Below, piece by piece: positions 51,669 through 59,901 of a stretch of DNA of 64,000 nucleotides. Position 1 is the stretch's first letter. Every line of letters starts with the position of its first letter. The notes below the pieces were generated by a model. The model ran no database searches. It saw only the letters and a program-made list of their open reading frames with translations, and was not told the DNA's origin. The position numbers were made by a program, and so were the translations under genes. This DNA is from Streptomyces kanamyceticus (GTDB taxonomy: Bacteria > Actinomycetota > Actinomycetes > Streptomycetales > Streptomycetaceae), in assembly GCF_008704495.1 (NCBI RefSeq), contig NZ_CP023699.1, positions 1,612,001-1,676,000 on the forward strand, in the 5' to 3' direction.

Positions 51669-52682
51669 TCACGCGCTGGGGCGGGCGGCGGGGATCTGCT
51701 GGGTGATGCAGTGGACTCCCCCGCCGCCGTAGGCGACGGCGGCCGCCCGCACGCCGACGACCTTGCGGCCGGGGTACGCGGCGGCGATCACCGCGAGCGC
51801 GTCCTCGTCGGCGGGCAGCCCGGCGACCGGCACGACGACACCGCCGTTGGCGACGTAGTAGTTGAGGTACGACACCTCGACCTCGCCACCGGTCACCTCG
51901 GTGAACACGGTCTGCGGCACGTCGACGATCTCCAGGGGGCGGCCCTTGGCGTCGGTGCTGGCCGCCAGGACGGCGCGGTTGGCGCGCATCCGGGCGTGGT
52001 CGGCGTGTGCCGGGTCCGCGGGCAGGGAGACGACGACCTTGCCGGGGGCGGCGAACGCGCAGACCCCGTCGACGTGCCCGTCCGTCTCGGTGTCGAGCAG
52101 CCCGCCGTACGGAAGCCAGATCACCTTCTCGACCCCGAGCAGGGACTTCAGTTCGGCCTCGATCTCCGCGCGGCTCAGGTCCGGGTTGCGGTTGGGGTGG
52201 AGCAGGCACTGCTCGGTGGTGATCAGCGTGCCCTCGCCGTCGACGGTGATCGCGCCGCCCTCCAGGATCATGTCGGAGGGCAGGCGCTCGACGCCGAGGT
52301 GGTCGAGCAGCAGCGCGCTGATCCGGTCGTCGGAGTCGTACGGGTGGTGCTTGCGGCCCCACGCGTTGAAGCGGAAGTCGACCCCGGCGCGGTGGCCGTC
52401 CCCGTCGAGGACGAACAGCGGCGCCGAGTCGCGGAACCACGAGTCGTCCAGGGGCAGTTCGAGCACGTCGACACCGTCACCGCACCGGGCACGGGCAGCG
52501 TCCCCGTACCCCGGCGGGGCGACCATGGTGACCGGCTCGAACTCGGCTATGGCGCGGGCGACTTGGGCGTACTCGCCCTGCACCTGGTCGAGCACGCCGT
52601 CCCACAGGTCGACGCGGGTGGGCCAGGCCATCAGACAGCCCTCGTGCTCGGACCATTCGGCGGGCATGCGGTACGCGGTCAT
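51669..52682 (-). CDS. aguA: Agmatine deiminase, cytosolic (ADI 2)
   Basis: 337-aa enzyme with no signal peptide, the usual length of bacterial AguA. Motifs are MPAEWSEHEGCLMAWPTRVD, DDSWFRDSAPLFVLDGDG, ILEGGAITVDGEGTLITTEQ, NRNPDLSR, TDGHVDGVCAF and the nucleophile Cys325 in GGGGVHCITQQ. It should release ammonia from agmatine to give N-carbamoylputrescine. It lies 52 bases after ureC and directly before the transporter genes, so it is probably in the urease operon. Confidence 0.93.
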   Translation of the reverse strand: MTAYRMPAEWSEHEGCLMAWPTRVDLWDGVLDQVQGEYAQVARAIAEFEPVTMVAPPGYGDAARARCGDGVDVLELPLDDSWFRDSAPLFVLDGDGHRAGVDFRFNAWGRKHHPYDSDDRISALLLDHLGVERLPSDMILEGGAITVDGEGTLITTEQCLLHPNRNPDLSRAEIEAELKSLLGVEKVIWLPYGGLLDTETDGHVDGVCAFAAPGKVVVSLPADPAHADHARMRANRAVLAASTDAKGRPLEIVDVPQTVFTEVTGGEVEVSYLNYYVANGGVVVPVAGLPADEDALAVIAAAYPGRKVVGVRAAAVAYGGGGVHCITQQIPAARPSA

Positions 52683-52734
52683 CGGGTGTCTCTTTTCTTC
52701 GCAGAGGTTCAGCGGGACGGGAAGTACGGAGAGG

Positions 52735-54483
52735 TCAGAGGAAGTAGAGGCGGCTCAGGGAGACCTCCTGCGCGGGCTCGGAGCGCACGGGGGCGCCGTC
52801 GAGGGTGACCAGGCCGGTCCGCGCGTCGACGTCGACCTGCCCGATCCGGTTGTTGCCGACCATGTCCGCGGGCCCGATGCCACGGGTGCCGCGCACGGCG
52901 ACGCGGCGGCGCCGGGTGGCCATCGCGTCGTGCGACCGCCCGAAGGAGCCCGATTCTGCGGCGGCCCGCGCGACGAAGGCCACGGAGATGTCGGCGGGCA
53001 CGGCGCCGTGCGCGCCGAACAGCGGTCCGAGTACGAGCGGTTCGCAGCTGTCGGTGGCGGCGTTGGGGTCACCGGTCACGCCATAGGCGGGCACGCCGGA
53101 CTTGAGGACCATCTGCGGCTTGGCGCCGAAGAACGGCGGGCGCCAGAGCACGACGTCGGCCATCTTGCCGACTTCGAGGGAGCCGACCTCGTGGGCAAGG
53201 CCGTGGGCCAGGGCGGGGTTGATGGTCAGCTTGGCGATGTAGCGCAGCACGCGCGCGTTGTCGTCCCGCTCGCCGTCGCCCTCCATCGGGCCCAGCTCGG
53301 CCTTCATCTTCCCGGCCATCGCGAAGGTCCGGCGCACGGTCTCGCCCGCCCGCCCCATGCCCTGCGCGTCCGAGGAGGTGATCCCGATGGCCCCCAGATC
53401 GTGCAGCACGTCCTCCGCGCCCATCGTCCCGGCCCGGATCCGGTCCCGGGCCATCGCCGCGTCACCGGGCAGATCCGTCTTCAGGTCATGGACCGAGACG
53501 ATCATCCCGTAGTGCTCGGCGACCGCGTCACGGCCGAACGGCAGCGTCGGATTGGTCGAGGAACCGATCACGTTCGGCACACCCGCCATCTTCAGCACGT
53601 TCGGCACGTGCCCGCCGCCGCAGCCCTCGATGTGGAAGGCGTGGATGGTACGCCCGTCGAGCACGCTGAGCGTGTCCTCCACCGACAGGCACTCGTTCAA
53701 CCCGTCACTGTGCAGCGCGACTTGGACGTCATGCTCCTCCGCCACCCGCAACGCCGTATCGAGCGCCCTGGTGTGCGCGCCGAGGTCCTCGTGCACCTTG
53801 AACCCGCAGGCACCGCCCTCGGCGAGCGCCTCCACGAGCGGTGCGGCGTCCGAGGACGAACCTCGCGCCAGGAAGCCGATGTTGACAGGCCAGGCGTCGA
53901 AGGCGTTGAACGCGTGACGCAGCGCCCAGGGCGAGTTGACACCCACGCCCCACATCGGGCCGAACTCCTGCCCGATGATCGTGGTCACACCGGACGCCAG
54001 CGACGCCTCCATGATCCGCGGCGACAGCAGGTGCACGTGGGTGTCGATCGCACCCGCGGTGGCGATGAGGCCCTCGCCGGAGATGATCGTGGTCCCGGTG
54101 CCGACGACGACGTCGACGCCGTCGAGGGTGTCGGGATTCCCCGCCCGCCCGATGGAAGCGATCCGCCCTTCCCGGATCCCGATCGACACCTTGCGAATGC
54201 CCTGCACGGCATCGATCACGACGACATTGCTGATCACGACGTCACACGTCTCACGCACCGCGGCGGCCTTCAGATGCAGCCCGTCACGCGCCGTCTTGCC
54301 GAAACCGGCGAGGAATTCGTCGCCGTGCTTCTGCGCGTCGGACTCGACCCGGATCACCAGACCCGAGTCGCCGAGCCGGACCCGGTCGCCCGCGCGCGGG
54401 CCGTGGACGGTGGCGTATTCGTACGGATCGATGTGCCGACTGCCCGGCGCGCAGTGATCGGCATGCCTGGTGGGCCTGCTCAT
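52735..54483 (-). CDS. ureC: Urease subunit alpha
   Basis: 582-aa catalytic subunit. Nickel ligands and the carbamylated lysine are all present: His149 and His151 (DTHVHLL), Lys229 (CGFKVHED), His258 (ALHSDGLNE), His284 (FHIEGCGGGH) and Asp372 (ITSSDAQGMGR). The mobile flap keeps the catalytic His332, but the usual Cys before it is Val (SVHDL). It pairs with the fused gamma-beta subunit upstream (ATGA overlap). No ureE, F, G or D genes are nearby, so maturation would need accessory proteins encoded elsewhere. It belongs to the second, AB-fused urease type of actinobacteria. Confidence 0.95.
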   Translation of the reverse strand: MSRPTRHADHCAPGSRHIDPYEYATVHGPRAGDRVRLGDSGLVIRVESDAQKHGDEFLAGFGKTARDGLHLKAAAVRETCDVVISNVVVIDAVQGIRKVSIGIREGRIASIGRAGNPDTLDGVDVVVGTGTTIISGEGLIATAGAIDTHVHLLSPRIMEASLASGVTTIIGQEFGPMWGVGVNSPWALRHAFNAFDAWPVNIGFLARGSSSDAAPLVEALAEGGACGFKVHEDLGAHTRALDTALRVAEEHDVQVALHSDGLNECLSVEDTLSVLDGRTIHAFHIEGCGGGHVPNVLKMAGVPNVIGSSTNPTLPFGRDAVAEHYGMIVSVHDLKTDLPGDAAMARDRIRAGTMGAEDVLHDLGAIGITSSDAQGMGRAGETVRRTFAMAGKMKAELGPMEGDGERDDNARVLRYIAKLTINPALAHGLAHEVGSLEVGKMADVVLWRPPFFGAKPQMVLKSGVPAYGVTGDPNAATDSCEPLVLGPLFGAHGAVPADISVAFVARAAAESGSFGRSHDAMATRRRRVAVRGTRGIGPADMVGNNRIGQVDVDARTGLVTLDGAPVRSEPAQEVSLSRLYFL

Positions 54484-55190
54484 GCGCGTACTCCTGCCGG
54501 GCTTTCGGTACTGCTCGCACCCAGGTAGCCGCAGGCCACCGCCTTGCGCAGGGCGTCTTTCTTCGCGCCCGGCGCATCCAGCGGGCCGTCCACCAGACCC
54601 GCGAAACCGATCGCGATCCGCTCGCCGCCGATGGGCAACAGCCCCACCTCAACACTCTCGCCGGGACCGAAACGCACCGAGGAGCCCGCGGGCACCGCAA
54701 GCCGCATCCCGTACGCCGCCGCACGGTCGAAGTCGAGCCGCGGATTGGCCTCGAAGAAGTGGAAGTGCGACGTCACGGAGACGGGCACGGTCGCGGTGTT
54801 GCGCACGCCCAGCGTCACGACCGGCTCGGGCGCAGCGACCTCCGTCGCCGGGAGTACGGCACCGGGGGCGTCGTCGCGCCGGGGCCACGCACCGAACGGT
54901 TCGCTGATGACCGCCAGCCGCGTGCCGTCGTCGAAGACGGCCTCGACCTGGATCTCGGTGACCACGTCGGCGACGCCGGGCAGGACGTCGTCGGGGCGGA
55001 GGACGGCACGGCCGCGCTCGACGGCCTCGGCGAGGCGGAGCCCGTCCCGCGCGGCCTCGCAGACGGTGTCGGCGATCAGCGCGGTGGCCTCGGGGACGTT
55101 GAGCCCGAGGCCGCGGGCGTGCCGGGACCGCGCGAGTTCGGCGGCCGTGAACAGCAGGAGCCGGTCACGTTCGGTGGGGGTCAGCGGCAT
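54480..55190 (-). CDS. ureAB: Urease gamma-beta fusion subunit
   Basis: 236-aa fusion. Residues 1-100 are UreA (PLTPTERDRLLLFTAAELAR, LNVPEATALIADTVCEAARD, PGVADVVTEIQVEAVFDDG). Residues ~105-230 are UreB (VRNTATVPVSVTSHFHFFEA, NPRLDFDRAAAYGMRLAVPA, IGFAGLVDG). ATG 55190 starts with the canonical UreA sequence; ATG 55238 would add a non-conserved extension. It is the first gene after the TGACTGAATTTTCAGTCA operator, 77 bases away. Confidence 0.94.
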   Translation of the reverse strand: MPLTPTERDRLLLFTAAELARSRHARGLGLNVPEATALIADTVCEAARDGLRLAEAVERGRAVLRPDDVLPGVADVVTEIQVEAVFDDGTRLAVISEPFGAWPRRDDAPGAVLPATEVAAPEPVVTLGVRNTATVPVSVTSHFHFFEANPRLDFDRAAAYGMRLAVPAGSSVRFGPGESVEVGLLPIGGERIAIGFAGLVDGPLDAPGAKKDALRKAVACGYLGASSTESPAGVRA

Positions 55191-55266
55191 GGGTGCATCA
55201 CTCGCTCCGGGAAGTTCGGCATGGCCTCGGCCGCTCATCGGCGGGCCAGCGGCATCACTGTGACAC

Positions 55267-55284
55267 TGACTGAATTTTCAGTCA
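55267..55284. promoter_or_regulatory. TetR-type operator upstream of the urease-deiminase-transporter operon
   Basis: TGACTGAATTTTCAGTCA is an 8-bp perfect inverted repeat (TGACTGAA/TTCAGTCA) with a TT centre. It lies between the end of a TetR gene and ureAB. The same element recurs at 58519 and in half-conserved form at 57841, both next to a paralogous TetR gene. Confidence 0.7.
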
Positions 55285-55340
55285 ATGACTTGGAGACAAC
55301 GAAACCCACTGGTGACACCAGTGGGGAACGAGGCGGCGGG

Positions 55341-55922
55341 CTACTTCCCGCGCAGCAGCGCCAGCTCGGCGTCGATGGCGCCGCGCACCAGGTCGCGCGC
55401 GTGATCGAGCTGGAGTCCACCGCTGAGCCAGCGCATGCTGAGCCCCTCCAGGAGCGCGGTGAGCCGCTCGCCCGCCGCGGCGAGAGCGGGCGCCGGGGTC
55501 ATCGGCCGCACCTGCCCGAGCAGGGCGGCGACCTCCTGCACCCACACCAGCGTCGCCCTGGCGAGGTCCTCGCGAAGCACCTCGTCGAAGACGGCGCTGG
55601 CCCGCAGCTCGCCCCAGGCGGAGCTGTTCTCCCTGACCTCCGGGGTGTCCTGCAGTTCGAGCAGGAGGATCTCCTCCAACTCCTCGCGGGGGGCCAGGGG
55701 TTCGGCCTCGGGGTCGCGCCCCGTGGTGTAGCGCTCGGCGCGGTCGTTGATGAACTCCAGGGTGTGGCGCAGGATCCCCGTGCGGTCCTTGAAGTGGTAG
55801 TAGATCAACCCGGTCGAGACGCCCGCTTCGGCCGCGAGTTCTTCGACGCGCAGGCCGCGGACACCGCGACGGGCGATCAGCCGTGCGGCCGCTTCGAGGA
55901 TCTGAGTAGTGCGAGGCGCCAT
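55341..55922 (-). CDS. TetR/AcrR-family regulator 1
   Basis: 193-aa regulator. The HTH is at residues 5-50 (ILEAAARLIARRGVRGLRVE, ELAAEAGVSTGLIYYHFKDR). The ligand domain includes LLLELQDTPEVRENSSAWGE and LTALLEGLSMRWLSGGL. It is a close paralogue of the TetR at 57914, sharing VSTxLxYYHFKDRxGIL and RAERYTxG. It lies directly upstream of the operator and ureAB on the same strand, so it is the likely repressor of that operon. Confidence 0.92.
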   Translation of the reverse strand: MAPRTTQILEAAARLIARRGVRGLRVEELAAEAGVSTGLIYYHFKDRTGILRHTLEFINDRAERYTTGRDPEAEPLAPREELEEILLLELQDTPEVRENSSAWGELRASAVFDEVLREDLARATLVWVQEVAALLGQVRPMTPAPALAAAGERLTALLEGLSMRWLSGGLQLDHARDLVRGAIDAELALLRGK

Positions 55923-56010
55923 GGATCCGAACCCTACCGGGCAGGGCCCGGCCCCGTGATCTCGGCCTTTCGGCGGGCGCAGGGGGCCGGGGCGCCGGCG
56001 TGGCCGGGCG

Positions 56011-57732
56011 TCAGCCGCCCTGGTTGTGGCGGCTCATGACCACCGTGACGGGCCCTTCGCCGGGCACGGCCTCGACGAGGCGCGCGATGACGACGCTCTT
56101 CCCGTCCGGGCTGCGGACGCAGAAGGGACGTTCGTCGGCGAGGTCGTCGAAGGGGAGCTCGGTCACCGGTTCCGTCTCGATCCCGCGTACGCAGTCGGCG
56201 GGACTCAGCACGTATCCGGCGGCCACGAAGGCGTCGCTGTCGTCGGACAGGACGAACTCGGTGTCGGTCCGCTCCAGGTACCAGTCCGCGGTCTCGGCGG
56301 GAACGACCTTGCCCGCCGAGAGGTCGAACTCGTAGTCGGGGTCGGGGGCGGTGAGTTCGGCGTCCGTGTAGTCCGGCACGTACGCGCCCTCGGACGAGGG
56401 GGCGGGCGACGACGGCTTCGACGAGGGCCGGGGGGACGGCGTGTGGGGTTGGTGGGAGGTGTCGGAGGAATCGGCGGAATCCGAGGAACCGGAGGGGTCT
56501 CGTGCCGGGTCTCCGCGACGGTCGAGGAAGTAGTACGCCGCGCCGCCGACCGAGACGAGGAGCACCGCCGCGACCACCAGGGCCGCCCCGGCCCCGCGCC
56601 GTCGGCCGCCGCGGCCACGGCGGGTCCGGCGCGGTTCGGGGCCGGTGGCGGGTTCGGCAGAGGCGGCAGAGGCGGCGGAGGCAGCGGCGAGTGTCGGCTG
56701 GGCGTGCGTCGGCGCGTGACCGCCGGGCCCAGGACCGGGACCGGACCCAGGACCCGGACCGGGCCCAGAGCCGGGACCAGGCCCCGGTGCCGGTTCCGGC
56801 GCCCCGTCGCGCCCGGCGAGTTCGCTGCTGACCCCCCGCGGCAGCCACCCCTCCGTGAATTCGGGACGTGCTCCCATGACGGGATGCGCCCGCGCCGCCG
56901 TGATCAGTTCGGCCGGGTCAGGGCGGTCCTCCGGGCGCTTGGCCAGGCAGCGTCCCAGCAGCTCGTGCAGGTCGTGGGGCACCCTGGACAGGTCGGGCGC
57001 CTCGTGGACCACCCGGTACAGCGCTGCCGATTCGGGCCCGTCCCCGAAGGCGAGCACTCCCCCGGCCACGTACGCGGCGAGCGCGCCGAGCGCGAAGACG
57101 TCGGTCGCCGGGGTCACGGCCAAGCCCCGCGCCTGCTCGGGCGCCATGTACGCGGCGGTGCCGATCCGCAGTCCGGTGCCGGTCAGGCCCGTGGCATCGG
57201 CCGCGCGTGCGATGCCGAAGTCGATGACGCGGGGGCCGTCCTCGGCGATCAGCACGTTGGCCGGTTTGAGGTCCCGGTGGACGACCCCGGCCCAGTGGAT
57301 GGCCTGGAGCGCCTCCGCGATGCCCGCGACGAGCAGGAGCACCGTCCGTACGGGCAGCGGGCCGTGTCGTCGTACCACCTCCTGGAGGGAGAGTCCGGGT
57401 ACGTACGCGGTGGCGAGCCACGGTGTGGGGGCGTCCACTCCGGAGTCGACCACCTGCGCGGTGAACAGCCCGTGGATGCTCCGTGCGCTGGCCACTTCGT
57501 GGGCGAAGCGCCTGCGGAACTCGGGGTCGGCGGCGAACTCGTCCCGCACCGCTTTCAGGGCGATGGGCCGCCCGCCCGGCGTGTGGGCGAGGTACACGAC
57601 CCCCATGCCACCGGCGCCGAGCCTGGCGTGCAGGCGGTAGCCGCCGATCTCGCGGGGGTCGTCGGCCGACAGGGGCGCGTGGGCGGTCGGCGCGCCGGGC
57701 GGGCCGGGCACGCCGGGAGGCTGAGGGGACAT
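56011..57732 (-). CDS. Membrane-anchored Ser/Thr protein kinase (PknB-type)
   Basis: 573-aa protein. The kinase domain (residues ~30-290) has the G-loop LGAGGMGVVYLAHT, IALKAV lysine, VVHRDLKPANVLIAEDG, VIDFGIARA and YMAPEQARG. A Pro/Gly repeat linker (~325-360) leads to one membrane segment (GAALVVAAVLLVSVGGAAYY) and an extracytoplasmic domain of ~165 aa after a Ser/Pro stalk. The sensor domain matches no PASTA repeat and is unassigned. ATG 57732 is used. It is divergent from TetR 2, with the degenerate operator between them. Confidence 0.93.
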   Translation of the reverse strand: MSPQPPGVPGPPGAPTAHAPLSADDPREIGGYRLHARLGAGGMGVVYLAHTPGGRPIALKAVRDEFAADPEFRRRFAHEVASARSIHGLFTAQVVDSGVDAPTPWLATAYVPGLSLQEVVRRHGPLPVRTVLLLVAGIAEALQAIHWAGVVHRDLKPANVLIAEDGPRVIDFGIARAADATGLTGTGLRIGTAAYMAPEQARGLAVTPATDVFALGALAAYVAGGVLAFGDGPESAALYRVVHEAPDLSRVPHDLHELLGRCLAKRPEDRPDPAELITAARAHPVMGARPEFTEGWLPRGVSSELAGRDGAPEPAPGPGPGSGPGPGPGSGPGPGPGGHAPTHAQPTLAAASAASAASAEPATGPEPRRTRRGRGGRRRGAGAALVVAAVLLVSVGGAAYYFLDRRGDPARDPSGSSDSADSSDTSHQPHTPSPRPSSKPSSPAPSSEGAYVPDYTDAELTAPDPDYEFDLSAGKVVPAETADWYLERTDTEFVLSDDSDAFVAAGYVLSPADCVRGIETEPVTELPFDDLADERPFCVRSPDGKSVVIARLVEAVPGEGPVTVVMSRHNQGG

Positions 57733-57840
57733 GCGGTGGCTCTTTCGGCGAGAGGGCAGGGCCGAGGCACGAGACGAGACGAGACGAGTCGAGTCGGTGG
57801 CGCGGCGGCCGCGGGCCGCCACGAGGGATGATCGTGCCGC

Positions 57841-57858
57841 TAACTAAAGTTTCAGTCA
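57841..57858. promoter_or_regulatory. Half-conserved TetR-type operator
   Basis: TAACTAAAGTTTCAGTCA keeps the right half of the TGACTGAATTTTCAGTCA element exactly and has three changes in the left half plus one in the centre. It lies between the divergent kinase and TetR 2 genes, fitting autoregulation. Confidence 0.55.
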
Positions 57859-57913
57859 ATGTGAGACGATGCGTGCCGTCGATCAGCAGGCACAGCAGGC
57901 ACACCGGGAAGGC

Positions 57914-58525
57914 ATGGACGTGGGGGCGGACCGCAGGACGGTCATCCTGAGAGGGGCGGCCCGGGTCATCGCCCGGCACGGCGTACGGGGCCTGCGGGTG
58001 TCGGAGGTCGCCGCCGAAGCGGGCGTCTCCACGGCGCTCGTCTACTACCACTTCAAGGACCGCGCGGGCATCCTGCACCGGACCCTGGAGTTCATCAGCG
58101 ACCGGGCCGAGCGCTACACCGCGGGACATCCGCGGCGGGAGCGCGACAGCGACCCGCGCCGCGACCTCGAAAGCTCCCTGCTCCTTGAGTTCCAGGACCG
58201 GCCCGAGGTGCGCGAGAACAGCACCGCCTGGGGCGAGTTGCAGGCCACCTCGGTCTTCGACCCCGAGCTCCGCGACGCGCTCGCGGAGGCCCGGCTGATC
58301 TGGATCGGCGAGCTGACCCACACCCTCGGCCGCATCCAGCCGACCGCTCCCGCGCCCGCGCTCACCGAGTCCGCCGAGCGGCTCACCGCCACCTTGGAGG
58401 GGCTCAGCACGCGCTGGCTCAGCGAGCTGCTGCCCTTGGGGCACGCGCGTGAGCTGATGCGGGACGCCATGGCGGTGGAGCTCGCCCAGTTGGCCAGGCG
58501 CGCCAGTCCCACACTTTTTGACTGA
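57914..58525 (+). CDS. TetR/AcrR-family regulator 2
   Basis: 203-aa regulator with the HTH VILRGAARVIARHGVRGLRV then SEVAAEAGVSTALVYYHFKD, and a ligand domain like that of TetR 1 (LLLEFQDRPEVRENSTAWGE, LEGLSTRWLSELLPLGHARE). ATG 57914 gives the family-typical N-terminus; ATG 57869 would add 15 residues. The stop codon lies within the next operator (58519-58536), which precedes the third agmatine deiminase gene. Confidence 0.9.
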   Translation: MDVGADRRTVILRGAARVIARHGVRGLRVSEVAAEAGVSTALVYYHFKDRAGILHRTLEFISDRAERYTAGHPRRERDSDPRRDLESSLLLEFQDRPEVRENSTAWGELQATSVFDPELRDALAEARLIWIGELTHTLGRIQPTAPAPALTESAERLTATLEGLSTRWLSELLPLGHARELMRDAMAVELAQLARRASPTLFD

Positions 58526-58536
58526 ATTTTCAGTCC
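58519..58536. promoter_or_regulatory. TetR-type operator upstream of agmatine deiminase 3
   Basis: TGACTGAATTTTCAGTCC matches the ureAB operator at 17 of 18 positions. It overlaps the end of TetR 2 and lies 185 bases upstream of the deiminase gene at 58721. Confidence 0.65.
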
Positions 58537-58720
58537 GTGCCACAGTGGACGGAAGAACACCGGCCGAGCCGGTGCCGCACCGCACCGTTCCCGGTGCCGC
58601 ATCCCCCCACCGGCTCGCGGACATCACGCCCGCGGCCTCCCCGCCACCCGCGCCGCGCTCACCGAGCGGCCTCGCGCACCGGCGGCTAGCTTGTCCCCAT
58701 CACGATGATCGGAGTTCACC

Positions 58721-59875
58721 GTGTCCCACCTCCTCCCCTCCCGCCGTTCCGCCCTCCGCGCGATCGCCGGAATCGGCGCCGTCGTCCTGGGCGCTTCGGC
58801 CTGCGGACCCGGCGACTCCGTGGCCGGGGCGAGCACCGCGGGCGACGAGGACGCGGTGACCGAGGGACGCCGGATGGGCGCCGAGTGGGAGAGCCACGCG
58901 CGCACCTTCATGTCGTGGCCCGCCCTGGAGTCGGTGTGGGAGGACGACCTGCGCTACGTGCGCGAGGACATCGCCCGCATCGCCCGCTCCATCGCGGAGT
59001 ACGAGTACGTCGTGATGATGGCGAGGCCCGACCAGCTGAAGGCCGCCCAGAAGGCGTGCGGGCGCGACGTCGAGGTCATCCCGCTCGCCGTGGACGACCT
59101 GTGGGCCCGCGACACGGTGCCGGTGTTCGTGGAGGACGACGGCAAGGTCACCGGCATCGACTTCAACTTCAACGGGTGGGGCAACAAGCAGGAGCACGAC
59201 AACGACGGCCAGGTGGGCCGCAAGCTCCTGGCCGAGTACGACATCCCCCGCAAGAAGGCCCCGCTGGTCGCCGAGGGCGGCTCGTTCGAGACCGACGGCG
59301 AGGGCACGCTCCTGATCACCGAGAGCTCGATCGTCAACGACAACCGCAACCGCGGCAAGAGCCGGGACCAGATCGAGGACGAGCTCAAGCGGACGCTCGG
59401 GATCAAGAAGGTCATCTGGCTGGCCGGTGTGCGCGGGCAGGACATCACCGACGCGCACGTGGACAGCCTCGTACGGTTCACCGCGCCGGGCGTGGTGCTC
59501 CTGGACCGGGCGCACCCCGACACGCCCGCCGACTCCTGGTCGCGCGCGGCTGACCAAGCGAAGTCCGTGCTGAGCGAGGCGACCGACGCCAGAGGCAAGC
59601 CCTTCGAGATCATCGACCTGCCGCAGCCCGACCTGTACGAGATCACCGGCGAGGGCGACGACTTCGTGTCGACGTACGCCAACTTCTACGTCGCCAACGA
59701 CTCGGTGTTCATCCCCAAGTTCGGCGACCGCAAGGCCGACAAGCGGGCGAAGAGCATCCTCCAGGAGCACTTCCCCAAGCGTGACGTGGTGCAGATCAAC
59801 ATCGACACCATCGCCTCCGGTGGCGGCGGCATCCACTGCTCCACGCACGACGAGCCGGGCAAGCCGGTCGACTGA
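58721..59875 (+). CDS. Lipoprotein agmatine deiminase-family protein (ADI 3)
   Basis: 384-aa enzyme. The N-terminus combines a twin arginine (PSRRSALRAIAGIGAVVLGA) with a lipobox ending in SAC, so it is probably a Tat-exported lipoprotein. The body has SHARTFMSWPALESVWEDDL, DDLWARDTVPVFVEDDGKV, VAEGGSFETDGEGTLLITES, NRNRGKSR, TDAHVDSLVRF and nucleophile Cys373 in SGGGGIHCSTHD. GTG 58721 is used. It is a paralogue of ADI 1 and ADI 2, in a separate transcription unit under a matching operator. Confidence 0.9.
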   Translation: MSHLLPSRRSALRAIAGIGAVVLGASACGPGDSVAGASTAGDEDAVTEGRRMGAEWESHARTFMSWPALESVWEDDLRYVREDIARIARSIAEYEYVVMMARPDQLKAAQKACGRDVEVIPLAVDDLWARDTVPVFVEDDGKVTGIDFNFNGWGNKQEHDNDGQVGRKLLAEYDIPRKKAPLVAEGGSFETDGEGTLLITESSIVNDNRNRGKSRDQIEDELKRTLGIKKVIWLAGVRGQDITDAHVDSLVRFTAPGVVLLDRAHPDTPADSWSRAADQAKSVLSEATDARGKPFEIIDLPQPDLYEITGEGDDFVSTYANFYVANDSVFIPKFGDRKADKRAKSILQEHFPKRDVVQINIDTIASGGGGIHCSTHDEPGKPVD

Positions 59876-59901
59876 CCGAGTCCCCCACACATGGAGCGGC
59901 C

